DNA of 64,000 nt from Streptomyces cyaneus (GTDB lineage Bacteria > Actinomycetota > Actinomycetes > Streptomycetales > Streptomycetaceae), in contig NZ_RQJW01000003.1 in assembly GCF_004028635.1 (NCBI RefSeq), forward strand, positions 1,240,001 to 1,304,000, written 5' to 3'. Positions 50,744-59,532 of the stretch are shown here, piece by piece; within the stretch, counting starts at the first letter, position 1, and every line of letters starts with the position of its first letter. The position numbers and the translations under genes are program-made. The notes under the pieces were generated by a model. That model had not been told where the DNA came from. It saw only the letters and a list, made by a program, of their open reading frames with translations, and made no database searches.

Positions 50744-53317
50744 GTGCTCAAGGCGACCCTCCGCAGCTTCCTAGCCCACAAGGGGCGGCTGCTGCTCTCC
50801 GCCCTGGCGGTGATCCTTTCCGTGGCGTTCGTCGCGGGCAGCCTGATCTTCTCGGACACCGTCAGCCGCACCTTCGACCGGCTCTTCGCCTCGACTGCCG
50901 CCGACGTCACCGTCACGCCGAAGGAGACCCTCGACGAGACCGTGCCCTCAGGGCAGACCCTGACCCTGCCGGCCTCGCTCGCCGACCGCCTCGCCCGGGC
51001 CCAAGGCGTGGCGGCGGCCCGCGCGGAAGTGGACGTGGAGGGCCTCACCGTCGCCGACAAGGACCGCGAGTCGGTGGGCCCGACCACCGGTGCCCCCACG
51101 ATCGGCACCGCCTGGAACCCGACCGAGCGCAGCGGCGTGGAGCTCACCTCCGGCCACGCTCCCAAGGGCGACTCGCAGGTGCTGGTCGACGCGGACACCG
51201 CCGACAGCAAGGACGTGCGGATCGGCGACCGCCTCACGGTCATCGGGCAGGAGGGCTCCTTCCCGGTCGAGGTCGTCGGCATCGTCACCTTCACCACCAC
51301 CAACCCCGGTGCCGCACTGGTGTTCTTCGACCCCGCCACCGCACAGACGAGGCTGCTGGGCGACCCGAAGGCAGCCACCGGCATCTCGGTCGACGCCGCC
51401 GAGGGCGTCAGCGACACGGAGCTCAAGCGGCGCGTGGCCGACGCGCTCGGCACCGACGCCGGCACCTACGAGCTGCGCACCGCCGAGGAGCAGGCCGAGT
51501 CGGACGCCGAGCAGTTGGGCGGGTTCCTCGACATCATCAAGTACGTGATGCTCGGCTTCGCCGGGGTCGCCGTACTCGTGGGCGTGTTCCTGATCGTCAA
51601 CACGTTCTCGATGCTGATCGCCCAGCGCACCCGCGAGCTGGGCCTGCTGCGGGCGCTCGGCGCGGACCGGCGTCAGGTGCGGCGCTCGGTCCTGACCGAG
51701 GCGCTGCTGCTCGGGCTGGTCGGCTCGACGGCGGGCCTCGCGGCCGGCATCGGGCTGGCCGTCGGACTCATCGAGCTGATGGGTCTGATGGGCATGAACA
51801 TCAGGACGACCGAGATGGTCATCGGCTGGGGGACGCCGGTGACCGCGTACGTCGTCGGCCTCGGCGTCACCTTCGTCGCGGCCTACCTCCCGGCCCGGCG
51901 GGCGGCGGGGGTCTCGCCGATGGCGGCCCTCGCGGACGCCGAGATCGCCGAGATCGGGCGGCCGCTGCGGCTGCGCGCGGTGCTGGGGTCGGTGGTCGGG
52001 GCGGCCGGTGCGGCGGCGCTCGTGGGCTGTGCCGTGTCGTCCAAGACGTCGGCGGCGGCGTCCCTGCTGGGTCTCGGCGTCCTGCTGACGCTCATCGCGA
52101 CCGTGATCGCGGGACCGCTGCTCGTACGCCCCGTGATCCGTGTCCTCGGCGGGGCCTTCCCCGCGCTGTTCGGCTCCATCGGCCGGATGAGCCAGCGCAA
52201 CGCCCTGCGCAATCCGCGCCGGACCGGGGCCACGGCCGCCGCGCTGATGGTGGGCCTCGCGCTGGTCGGCGGGATGTCGGTGGCGAGCGCCTCGATGACC
52301 AAGTCGTTCGACCAGCAGATCGACAAGACGCTGGGCGCCGACTTCGTGGTGCAGAACGGCAACTTCGTGCCCTTCCCACAGGAGATCACCGACAAGATCC
52401 GCGACACCGAGGGCGTGGGGCTGGTCGTACGCTCGCAGTTCACGACGATCGCCGTACGCCTCCCCGACGGCGACCGGGTGAAGACGACCGCCGCGGGCTA
52501 CGAACCCGAGCTCGACAAGGTCGCCAACATCACCTACGCGCAGGGCGACAGCGCGGCCGCGCTCGCGGACGGGCGCCTCGCCATGGACAAGGACTTCGCC
52601 GAGGACCACGGCGTGCGCGTCGGCAGCACCCTCCCCGTCGAGTTCCAGGGCGATCGCCGGGCCGAGCTGACGGTGGGCGCCCTGACCGACCAGGAGTCCG
52701 CCGAGGGGTTCGGCGCGCAGGGCGGGATCTACTTCGGCCTGGGCACGCTGCAGCGGTACGCGCCGGGCGGGCAGGACGCGGCCGTGTACGTCAACGCGGC
52801 CTCCGGCACCGGCGCCGACGACCTGCGCGGCAACCTGGAGGAGACGCTGGACCCGTATCCCCAGGTGCAGGTCCGGGACATCGCCGACTACAAGCAGCTG
52901 GTGCACGACCAGATCGCCGTGCTGCTCTACCTCGTGTACGCGCTGCTCGGCCTCGCGATCATCATCGCGGTGCTCGGCGTGGTCAACACCCTCGCTCTGT
53001 CGGTCGTCGAGCGCACCCGGGAGATCGGGCTGCTCAGGGCCATCGGGCTGGCCCGGCGGCAACTGCGCCGGATGATCCGGCTGGAGTCGGTGGTGATCGC
53101 CGTGTTCGGCGCGGTCCTGGGCCTCGCGCTGGGGCTGGTGTGGGGCGTGTGCACCCAGCAGGTGCTGGCTTTGCAGGGCATGACGGCGCTGGCGATCCCC
53201 TGGGGCACGATCGTGGCGGTGGTGATCGGCTCGGCGGTCGTGGGCATCGTGGCGGCGCTGCTGCCCGCGTTGCGTGCATCGCGCATGAATGTGCTGGCGG
53301 CCATCGCGCACGAGTGA
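50744..53317 (+). CDS. FtsX-like ABC transporter permease
   Basis: 857 residues from GTG 50744 (GAGGAG upstream). One N-terminal membrane helix (~15-38), a large outer MacB core domain (~50-245), an FtsX domain (~260-380), further helices and a second outer domain, and a last FtsX domain (~720-850). This double-FtsX plan is common in actinobacterial MacB-like exporters. It acts with the ATPase; the substrate is unknown. No outer partner or two-component gene is adjacent. Confidence 0.92.
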   Translation: MLKATLRSFLAHKGRLLLSALAVILSVAFVAGSLIFSDTVSRTFDRLFASTAADVTVTPKETLDETVPSGQTLTLPASLADRLARAQGVAAARAEVDVEGLTVADKDRESVGPTTGAPTIGTAWNPTERSGVELTSGHAPKGDSQVLVDADTADSKDVRIGDRLTVIGQEGSFPVEVVGIVTFTTTNPGAALVFFDPATAQTRLLGDPKAATGISVDAAEGVSDTELKRRVADALGTDAGTYELRTAEEQAESDAEQLGGFLDIIKYVMLGFAGVAVLVGVFLIVNTFSMLIAQRTRELGLLRALGADRRQVRRSVLTEALLLGLVGSTAGLAAGIGLAVGLIELMGLMGMNIRTTEMVIGWGTPVTAYVVGLGVTFVAAYLPARRAAGVSPMAALADAEIAEIGRPLRLRAVLGSVVGAAGAAALVGCAVSSKTSAAASLLGLGVLLTLIATVIAGPLLVRPVIRVLGGAFPALFGSIGRMSQRNALRNPRRTGATAAALMVGLALVGGMSVASASMTKSFDQQIDKTLGADFVVQNGNFVPFPQEITDKIRDTEGVGLVVRSQFTTIAVRLPDGDRVKTTAAGYEPELDKVANITYAQGDSAAALADGRLAMDKDFAEDHGVRVGSTLPVEFQGDRRAELTVGALTDQESAEGFGAQGGIYFGLGTLQRYAPGGQDAAVYVNAASGTGADDLRGNLEETLDPYPQVQVRDIADYKQLVHDQIAVLLYLVYALLGLAIIIAVLGVVNTLALSVVERTREIGLLRAIGLARRQLRRMIRLESVVIAVFGAVLGLALGLVWGVCTQQVLALQGMTALAIPWGTIVAVVIGSAVVGIVAALLPALRASRMNVLAAIAHE

Positions 53318-53334
53318 TGGAATCGCGGCAAGTG

Positions 53335-53365
53335 CTCAAGTCCCTTGAGACTCAAGTCCCTTGAG
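53335..53365. promoter_or_regulatory. Tandem CTCAAG/CTTGAG palindromes before LLM oxidoreductase
   Basis: CTCAAG-TCC-CTTGAG at 53335-53349 and again at 53351-53365, separated by one base. The half-sites equal those of SoxR boxes, but the gap is three bases instead of four. They lie directly upstream of the oxidoreductase start. Confidence 0.55.
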
Positions 53366-53379
53366 GATGAGGAGAGTTC

Positions 53380-54285
53380 ATGTCGCGCCCGGCGAGCCCG
53401 CGTCCGTTCCGCTTCGGCGTCAACCTGCTGACCCCAGCCCCGGCCGATGAGTGGCGGGCCAAGTGCCGCCGGGCCGAGGAGCTCGGCTACGACGTGATCC
53501 TGGTGCCCGACCATCTGGGCATGCCCGCGCCGTTCCCGGCCCTGGTCGCGGCGGCCGAGGCGACCGAGCGGCCGCGCCTGGGCACGCTCGTGCTCAACGC
53601 GGGCTTCTGGAACCCGGCCCTGCTCGCCCGGGAGGTGGCCACGACCGACGCCCTGACGGGCGGGCGGCTCGAACTGGGGCTGGGCGCGGGCTACGTACAG
53701 GCCGAGCACGACACGGCGGGGCTGCCCTTCGGCACTCCTCGCGAGCGCGTCGACCATCTGCGGCGCACGGTCGAGGAGTTGGAGCGGCTGCTCGGCTCGG
53801 AGGAACACCAACCGCAGGCGGCACAGAAGCCGCGCGTACCGCTGCTGATCGGCGGAAACGGCGACCGCGTCCTGCGGCTGACCGCCGAGCACGCCGACGT
53901 CGCCGCGTTCGGAGGCGCGTACCCGGACCCGGAGAGCACGACCGGGCGGCTCCTCCCCGTCACGGCCGAGCAGCTCGACGAACGGGTGGCCCGTTACCGG
54001 AAGTTCGCGGCAGGCCGGAAGGAACCGGCGGAGCTGAACCTGCTGCTGCAGATGGTGGCCGTCACACAGGACCGTGCGGACGCGGTCCAGCCCCTCCTCG
54101 ACCGTGTTCCGGAACTGACCCTGGAGCAGGTCCTGGACCTGCCGATCCTCCTGGTCGGCACCCTGGAGCAGATCGCCAAGCAGGTGCTGGCCCAGCGGGA
54201 GCGGTACGGGTTCTCGTATCTGACCGTCCTGGAGCCGCACATGGAGGCGTTCGCGCCGGTGATCGAGCGGCTGCGCGGCAAGTAG
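53380..54285 (+). CDS. LLM class F420-dependent oxidoreductase
   Basis: 301 residues. The luciferase-like TIM barrel: FGVNLLTPAPADEW, DVILVPDHLG, LVLNAGFWNPALLAREVATTDALTGGRLELGLGAGY, and IGGNGDRVLRL. The DALTGGRLELGLGAG segment is typical of F420-dependent enzymes. F420 rather than FMN use is inferred. ATG 53380. It stands alone, with tandem palindromes immediately upstream. Confidence 0.9.
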   Translation: MSRPASPRPFRFGVNLLTPAPADEWRAKCRRAEELGYDVILVPDHLGMPAPFPALVAAAEATERPRLGTLVLNAGFWNPALLAREVATTDALTGGRLELGLGAGYVQAEHDTAGLPFGTPRERVDHLRRTVEELERLLGSEEHQPQAAQKPRVPLLIGGNGDRVLRLTAEHADVAAFGGAYPDPESTTGRLLPVTAEQLDERVARYRKFAAGRKEPAELNLLLQMVAVTQDRADAVQPLLDRVPELTLEQVLDLPILLVGTLEQIAKQVLAQRERYGFSYLTVLEPHMEAFAPVIERLRGK

Positions 54286-54341
54286 CCGTCCGGATACTGG
54301 AAATCCGCGTCCCGCTTCGTCGCCCGTGCTGGGATCGCTGC

Positions 54342-54767
54342 ATGACTGAACTGCGGATACGGGCCGCGACGGCCGACGACCTCGACGCCGTGCTGGCCTT
54401 CTGGAAGACAGCCGCCGAGGGCACGAGCATCAGCGACGACCGGGACGGCGTGGAGCGGCTGGTCGCCCGCGATCCCGAGGCGCTGATCCTTGCGGAGCTC
54501 GACGGTGAGCTGGTCGGCACGGTGATCGCGGGCTTCGACGGCTGGCGCTGTCATCTGTACCGGCTGGCGGTGCACCCCGAGCGCCGCCGCCGGGGCATCG
54601 GCTCGGCGCTGCTGGCCGCCGCGGAGGAGCGGTTCGTACGACTCGGCGGGCGCCGCGGCGACGCGATGGTCCTGGAGCGCAACGAGACCGCGCACCATGC
54701 CTGGCGCGCGGCCGGGTACACGCCCGAGGAACAGTGGCGGCGGTGGGTGAAGCACCTCACGGACTGA
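54342..54767 (+). CDS. GNAT family N-acetyltransferase
   Basis: 141 residues from ATG 54342; the longer frame reading through the oxidoreductase is not real. Motif A: VHPERRRRGIGSALL (acetyl-CoA pyrophosphate loop), then ERNETAHHAWRAAGYTPEEQWRRW. The substrate cannot be assigned. It begins 56 bases after the oxidoreductase gene. Confidence 0.92.
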   Translation: MTELRIRAATADDLDAVLAFWKTAAEGTSISDDRDGVERLVARDPEALILAELDGELVGTVIAGFDGWRCHLYRLAVHPERRRRGIGSALLAAAEERFVRLGGRRGDAMVLERNETAHHAWRAAGYTPEEQWRRWVKHLTD

Positions 54768-54855
54768 TCGCCGACGGGTGATCTGTTGAACACCGGCTGA
54801 TCACCGGCAGATCACCGGCTGACCGCACCTTGGAGCACTTTGCCCGTCCTTTACT

Positions 54856-54980
54856 ATTGGGGGGCCACTTCGGTCCCCCAATGAGATGAAAGGTGTGAGC
54901 GTCCGCCCATGGGCGAGCCTCCCAGTCCTCGACATCGCGCGTTCCTCCCCACCCTGTCCGACCATGGGACGGAGGTGACC
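54856..54980 (+). promoter_or_regulatory. Structured leader before the CNNM pair
   Basis: ATTGGGGGGCC-ACTTC-GGTCCCCCAAT (54856-54882) forms an 11-bp stem. CGCCCATGGGCG (54904-54915) is a perfect palindrome. A third short stem, GTCC/GGAC, lies beside the GGAGGTGA ribosome site near 54958-54974. Three stems in 125 bases and a cation-related gene suggest a cis-regulatory RNA. I do not recognise the class. Confidence 0.5.
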
Positions 54981-54982
54981 CG

Positions 54983-56326
54983 ATGACCGAAGTGATCCTC
55001 CTGCTGGTGGCGATTCTGCTGTCGCTGGCCTGCGGTGCCTTCGTCGCGGCCGAGTTCTCGCTGACCACGGTGGAGCGCAGCGAGCTGGAGCGGGCCGTGG
55101 AGCGCGGCGAGCGGGGCGCTTCCGGTGCCTTGAAGGCCGTACGGAATCTGACGTTCCAGCTCTCCGGCGCCCAGCTCGGCATCACGGTCACCAACCTGGT
55201 CGTCGGCATGCTCGCCGAGCCGTCGATCGCCACGCTGCTCGCGGGCCCCCTGGAGTCGATCGGCATCTCCCGCTCGACGGCGAGTTCGATCGCGCTCGTG
55301 ATCGGTACGGCTCTGTCGACCGTCGTACTGATGGTGGTCGGCGAGCTGGTGCCCAAGAACTGGGCGATCTCCTCGCCCCTGGCCGTGGCCAAGACGGTCG
55401 GCAACGCCCAGCGCTGGTTCAGCGCGATCTTCCGACCCTTCATCACCCACCTCAACAACACGGCGAACCGCATCGTGCGCCGCTTCGGCGTGGAACCCAC
55501 CGAGGAGCTGGCCGCCGCCCGCGGCCCCCAGGAACTGGCCGCCCTGGCCCGGCACTCCGCCCGGGAAGGCGCCCTGGAGGCGGACACCGCCGAGCTCTTC
55601 GTACGGACCCTGAACCTGGCCGACCTGACCGCGGAGAACGTCATGACCCCCCGCGTCCAGGTCGTCGCCCTGGACGCCCAGGCGACCTGCGAGGACGTGG
55701 CGAACGCGACGCGGGCGACCGGCCTGTCGCGGTTCCCCGTCTACCGCGGCAGCCTCGACGCGGTCGTGGGCACCGCGCACATCAAGGACATCCTGGCGGT
55801 GCCCGCCGAGAGCCGACCGCGCGTCTCCGTCGCCGAGCTGATGCGCGAGCCGCTCCTCGTCCCCGAGACCCTCACCGTCGACCGGCTCCTCGACCGGCTG
55901 TCCGGCAAGCGCACCATGGCCGTGGTCATCGACGAGTACGGCGGTACGGCGGGCGTGGCCACGCTGGAGGACATCGTCGAGGAGGTCGTCGGCGAGGTGC
56001 GCGACGAGCACGACCCGCACGAGACGCCCGACCTCGCCCACGCGGGCAGTGACGACGAGGGCCGGGCGCTGTACTCGGCCGACGGTTCGGCCCGGGTGGA
56101 CCAGCTCGCACGCGTCGGGCTGAGAGCGCCCGAGGGACCGTACGAGACGCTGGCCGGTCTCGTCGCGGCCGAGCTCGGCCGCATCCCCGACGTCGGTGAC
56201 CGGGTCGAGGTCGCCGGCTGGCGGCTCGACGTGGTGGACGCCGCGGGCCGCAGGGCCGCGCGAGTGCTGCTGCACGCGCCGCTCGACGACCCGGCGACCG
56301 ACCACGAGAAGGAGGGCGGACGATGA
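54983..56326 (+). CDS. CNNM/CorC-type hemolysin family membrane protein (first of pair)
   Basis: 447 residues. DUF21 (CNNM) domain with four membrane segments (~1-185: VILLLVAILLSLACGAFVAAEFSLT, AQLGITVTNLVVGM), then paired CBS domains (~205-335: VMTPRVQVVALD, RFPVYRG, KRTMAVVIDEYGGTAGVATLEDIVEEVVGE) and a CorC-HlyC domain (~350-435). Members act in Mg2+/Co2+ transport or its regulation. GGAGGTGA site before ATG 54983. It overlaps the next gene (ATGA). Confidence 0.92.
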   Translation: MTEVILLLVAILLSLACGAFVAAEFSLTTVERSELERAVERGERGASGALKAVRNLTFQLSGAQLGITVTNLVVGMLAEPSIATLLAGPLESIGISRSTASSIALVIGTALSTVVLMVVGELVPKNWAISSPLAVAKTVGNAQRWFSAIFRPFITHLNNTANRIVRRFGVEPTEELAAARGPQELAALARHSAREGALEADTAELFVRTLNLADLTAENVMTPRVQVVALDAQATCEDVANATRATGLSRFPVYRGSLDAVVGTAHIKDILAVPAESRPRVSVAELMREPLLVPETLTVDRLLDRLSGKRTMAVVIDEYGGTAGVATLEDIVEEVVGEVRDEHDPHETPDLAHAGSDDEGRALYSADGSARVDQLARVGLRAPEGPYETLAGLVAAELGRIPDVGDRVEVAGWRLDVVDAAGRRAARVLLHAPLDDPATDHEKEGGR

Positions 56327-57336
56327 CCGCCGTACAGCTGCTCATCGGGTTTGCGACGCTGGTCGTCAACGCCTTCTTCGTGGGCGCCGAATTCGCGCTG
56401 ATCTCGGTGCGGCGCTCACAGATCGAGCCGTACGCCGACCAGGGCGACCGGCGCGCCAAGAGCGTGCTGTGGGGCCTGCAGCACGTGTCCGCGCTGATGG
56501 CAGCCGCGCAGCTGGGCATCACGCTGTGCACGCTGGTGCTCGGTGTGGTCGCGGAACCCGCCATCGAGCACCTGCTGGAGCCGGTGTTCCACGCGGTGGG
56601 CGTGCCGGAGAGCGCCGGGCACGTGGTGTCCTTCGTGATCGCACTGGCCCTGGCCACGTACTTGCACATGCTGCTCGGCGAGATGGTGCCGAAGAACATC
56701 GCGCTGGCCGAACCGGTGCGCAGCGCCCTGCTGCTCGGTCCGCCGCTGGTGGCGCTGTCCCGGGCGCTGCGTCCCGTGATCTTCACGATCAACGCATTCG
56801 CCAACACGCTGCTGAAGCTGATGCGCGTCGAGACCAAGAACGAGGTCACCGCGACCTTCTCGGACGCCGAGCTGGCCCGCCTGGTGCGCGACTCCGGCGA
56901 GGCCGGCCTCATCGACGAGCGCGCGCGGGAGCGGCTGCACGACGCGCTGGAACTGGGCCGCCGGCCGGTGCGTGACGTGGTGCTTCCGCTGGAACGTGTC
57001 CTCTACGCGCGCGTGGGCGTCACGCCGGAGGAGCTGGAGCGGCTGTCGGCCGAGTCGGGCTTCTCCCGGTTCCCGGTCGTCGACGAGGGCCGCCGCATCG
57101 TGGGCTATCTGCATGTGAAGGACGCGCTCGACGCCTCCCCGCGGGACGTGCCGCTCCAGGTGCGGGACATGCGGCCCATCGCGCGCGTGCGGGAGAGCAC
57201 GCGTCTGGACGACGTGCTCACGGCGATGCGGGGCAGCCGTACGCATCTGGCGGCCGTGCTCGGCGGCGACGGCCGGCTGGCTGGGATCGTGACCATGGAG
57301 GACGTGCTGCGGGAGCTGTTCGGACAGCGGGCCTGA
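56323..57336 (+). CDS. CNNM/CorC-type hemolysin family membrane protein (second of pair)
   Basis: 337 residues. DUF21 domain (VNAFFVGAEFALISVRRSQIEP, AAQLGITLCTLVLGVVAEP, LGEMVPKNIALAEP) followed by two CBS domains (GFSRFPVVDEGRRIVGYLHVKD, RTHLAAVLGGDGRLAGIVTMEDVLRELFG). There is no C-terminal CorC-HlyC domain, unlike the first protein. It starts in the ATGA overlap, so the two proteins are made together and may form a hetero-complex. Confidence 0.92.
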   Translation: MTAVQLLIGFATLVVNAFFVGAEFALISVRRSQIEPYADQGDRRAKSVLWGLQHVSALMAAAQLGITLCTLVLGVVAEPAIEHLLEPVFHAVGVPESAGHVVSFVIALALATYLHMLLGEMVPKNIALAEPVRSALLLGPPLVALSRALRPVIFTINAFANTLLKLMRVETKNEVTATFSDAELARLVRDSGEAGLIDERARERLHDALELGRRPVRDVVLPLERVLYARVGVTPEELERLSAESGFSRFPVVDEGRRIVGYLHVKDALDASPRDVPLQVRDMRPIARVRESTRLDDVLTAMRGSRTHLAAVLGGDGRLAGIVTMEDVLRELFGQRA

Positions 57337-57421
57337 CAGCCGGGTCCGTCCGAGCGTCGGTCCGGCGGCGCCCGGGCCGACCGACCGCTGGGTATGGAGC
57401 CCGGGTACGATCTCTGTCGCC

Positions 57422-58204
57422 ATGCAGACGAACCCCACTCACACCAGCCTGGTCGCGGTCGGCGACTCCTTCACCGAGGGCATGTCGGACCTGCTCCCGG
57501 ACGGCTCCTACCGGGGCTGGGCCGACCTCCTCGCCGGGCGGATGGCCGCCCACACGCCCGACTTCCGGTACGCCAACCTCGCGGTGCGCGGGAAGCTGAT
57601 CGGGCAGATAGTCGAAGAGCAGGTCGACGTGGCGGCCGCGATGGGCGCCGATGTCATCACACTGGTCGGCGGGCTCAACGACACGCTCCGCCCCAAGTGC
57701 GACATGGGGCGGGTGCGCGGACTCCTGGAGGAGGCCGTGGAGAAGCTCGCCCCGTCGTGCCGGCAGCTGGTGCTGATGCGCAGCCCGGGACGCCAGGGGC
57801 CGGTCCTGGAGCGGTTCCGGCCGCGCATGGAGGAGCTGTTCGCCTGCGTCGACGCGCTGGCCGAGCGGCACGGCGCGGTCGTCGTCGACCTGTACGGGGC
57901 TCCGTCGCTCGGCGACCCCCGCCTGTGGGACGTCGACCGGCTGCATCTGACGGCAGAGGGGCATCGCCGGGTCGCGGAGGCGGTCTGGCAGGCGCTCGGC
58001 TACGGCCCCGAGGACACCGAGTGGCGCACACCGATGCCGGCGACGATGCCGCCGGGGTGGGCTGCCCGGCGGGTCGCGGACGTGCGGTTCGCCCGGCAGT
58101 ATCTGCTGCCCTGGATCGGGCGGCGGCTCACGGGACGGTCGTCCGGGGACGGACTGCCCCCGAAGCGGCCGGAACTGCTCCCGTACGAGGGCCCGGCGGC
58201 TTAG
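57422..58204 (+). CDS. SGNH/GDSL-type hydrolase
   Basis: 260 residues. Block I GDSFTEG (nucleophile Ser in ~15-21), the glycine of block II in NLAVRGK, block III asparagine in GGLND, and block V DRLHLTAEGH. It has the full catalytic layout but no signal peptide, so it is probably cytoplasmic. The C-terminal ~50 residues (MPPGWAARRVADVRFARQYLLPWIGRRL) are extra to the fold. A strong terminator follows. Confidence 0.93.
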   Translation: MQTNPTHTSLVAVGDSFTEGMSDLLPDGSYRGWADLLAGRMAAHTPDFRYANLAVRGKLIGQIVEEQVDVAAAMGADVITLVGGLNDTLRPKCDMGRVRGLLEEAVEKLAPSCRQLVLMRSPGRQGPVLERFRPRMEELFACVDALAERHGAVVVDLYGAPSLGDPRLWDVDRLHLTAEGHRRVAEAVWQALGYGPEDTEWRTPMPATMPPGWAARRVADVRFARQYLLPWIGRRLTGRSSGDGLPPKRPELLPYEGPAA

Positions 58205-58215
58205 GCCCGGACACG

Positions 58216-58256
58216 GAGAGCGCCCGGTGGTCCCTGGTGGGGTACCGGGCGCTCTC
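58216..58256 (+). terminator. Terminator after SGNH hydrolase
   Basis: GAGAGCGCCCGGT (58216-58228) pairs with ACCGGGCGCTCTC (58244-58256), a 13-bp perfect stem with a 15-base loop. Confidence 0.85.
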
Positions 58257-58322
58257 GTATGTGTGTCTGCGATCGGGCGTTACGGCTGTGCGGGTGGCAG
58301 CGCGGTAACGGGCCCCGGTGCG

Positions 58323-59177
58323 CTAGCGACGGGCCGCCGCCCGGTTCCGCCGGTACAGGACGGTTCCGGCGATCAGCAGCGCCCCACTGGCGGCCACGCC
58401 TGCGATGACGCTCTCAGCGCCGGTCTCGGGCATCTTGGGGTGATCCGGCTTCGTGGGCGGCGTCTTCGGCGGAGGCGTCGGCTCGGGCTTGTGGGGAGGC
58501 GGTGGCGTCTTGCTGGGCGAGGGCTCGGGTGAGTCGCCGTAGCAGGATCCGTAGCCGCATTCATCCGGCTCCTCGGCGCCGTAACCGCTCGGCTCCTCCT
58601 CGCCGTAGCCGTAGCCCTTGTCGCTCGGCTCCTCCTCGCCGTAGCCGTAGCCCTTGTCGCTCGACTCCTCCTCGCCGTAGCCGTAGCCGTAGCCGCTCGG
58701 CTTGTCCTCGCCGTAGCCGTGGTCCTTCGGCTTCTCGTAGCCGTAGCCGTGATCCTTCGGCTTCTCGGCGCCGTAGCCGTGGTCCTTCGGCTTCTCGTGG
58801 CCGTAGCCGTGATCCTTCGGCTTCTCGGCGCCGTAGCCGTGGTCGCTCGGCTTGTCGGCGCCGTAACCGGAGTCGCCATATCCAGAGCTGTCGTTTCCGG
58901 AAACGGGCTCCGGGTGATCAATCCCGCCGAGCCTGTCATTCAGCTCATAGAATTTTTCACGCATCGCGCCGAATTTTTCCTGCATCTCGCCAAATTTGTC
59001 GTCCAGTCCCTCCGGCCCGTCCGAGTCCCATGGATCCGAACGGCCCGGCAGTGCAGCGGCGGAGTTCACCACGGTCCCCTGCATACGGGGGGCAGCAGAC
59101 GCCCATGTGCCATATAGAGACAGGGTGCTGGTCGCGGCGGCGGCCACGATCAACCCCCTGGTCAGGGCCTGTCGCAT
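58323..59177 (-). CDS. Sortase-type wall-anchored protein with GYG/EKPKDH repeats
   Basis: 284 residues from ATG 59177; longer in-frame starts exist. Signal peptide with the cleavage area SASAA-PR (about 25-30). The middle carries tandem units: five of ten residues of the form DHGYGxEKPK, then three of twelve residues of the form DKGYGYGEEEPS. A Pro/Lys/Thr-rich wall-spacer precedes MPETG, a hydrophobic segment and a RRNRAAARR tail, which is the sortase sorting layout (LPXTG-like with Met first). One Cys pair in ECGYGSCYG. Function unknown; the Tyr/Gly repeats suggest a surface or adhesive role. Confidence 0.82.
   Translation of the reverse strand: MRQALTRGLIVAAAATSTLSLYGTWASAAPRMQGTVVNSAAALPGRSDPWDSDGPEGLDDKFGEMQEKFGAMREKFYELNDRLGGIDHPEPVSGNDSSGYGDSGYGADKPSDHGYGAEKPKDHGYGHEKPKDHGYGAEKPKDHGYGYEKPKDHGYGEDKPSGYGYGYGEEESSDKGYGYGEEEPSDKGYGYGEEEPSGYGAEEPDECGYGSCYGDSPEPSPSKTPPPPHKPEPTPPPKTPPTKPDHPKMPETGAESVIAGVAASGALLIAGTVLYRRNRAAARR
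58562..58875 (-). repeat. 30- and 36-base tandem repeats coding the GYG units
   Basis: Degenerate 30-base units (around 58710-58875, coding DHGYG and EKPK) pass into 36-base units (around 58562-58700, coding GYGYGEEE). The DNA repeats follow the protein repeats and point to growth by duplication. Confidence 0.8.
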
Positions 59178-59532
59178 TCTCGTTGTCTTTCTCTCAGGCG
59201 GAATGGGGAATCCGACGTCGGTCATTGACGCGATCTTGTCGATTGCCGGGATTCGCAAGGTCATCGCAGGAGCCGTGATGCCGCACGTTCAAACTCGCCA
59301 CGACCTGCAGACTATGAACGAGATATGGAGGTCTTAGAAACGAGGACGCGTCGGCGGCCGGGGAATTCACCCGATCGCCCGTAGGCGGCGGGCGGCCTCG
59401 CTCCGACGGCCGGGGGACACCGGAGGCAGAAAAGAGGACAGAAGGACCGCGTCCGGAACACCGCTGACCTGCGCTGCTCCGGACCGTAGGGACGAACCGG
59501 GCCCTCCTGGGCGCCGGGTAAACTCCGTACAC
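59178..59532. other. Intergenic stretch between wall protein and purB, little seen
   Basis: 355 bases. No supported gene. The divergent promoters of the wall protein and purB must lie here. TAAACT at 59519-59524 is the only good -10-like match near purB. No strong palindrome found. Confidence 0.45.

Noticed and set aside
54781..54830. GATCACCGGC repeats after the GNAT gene
   Set aside because: Short and imperfect; too little to support a site or terminator.
58562..58875. Tandem repeats as a CRISPR array
   Set aside because: They code protein repeats, differ in unit length and have no spacers.
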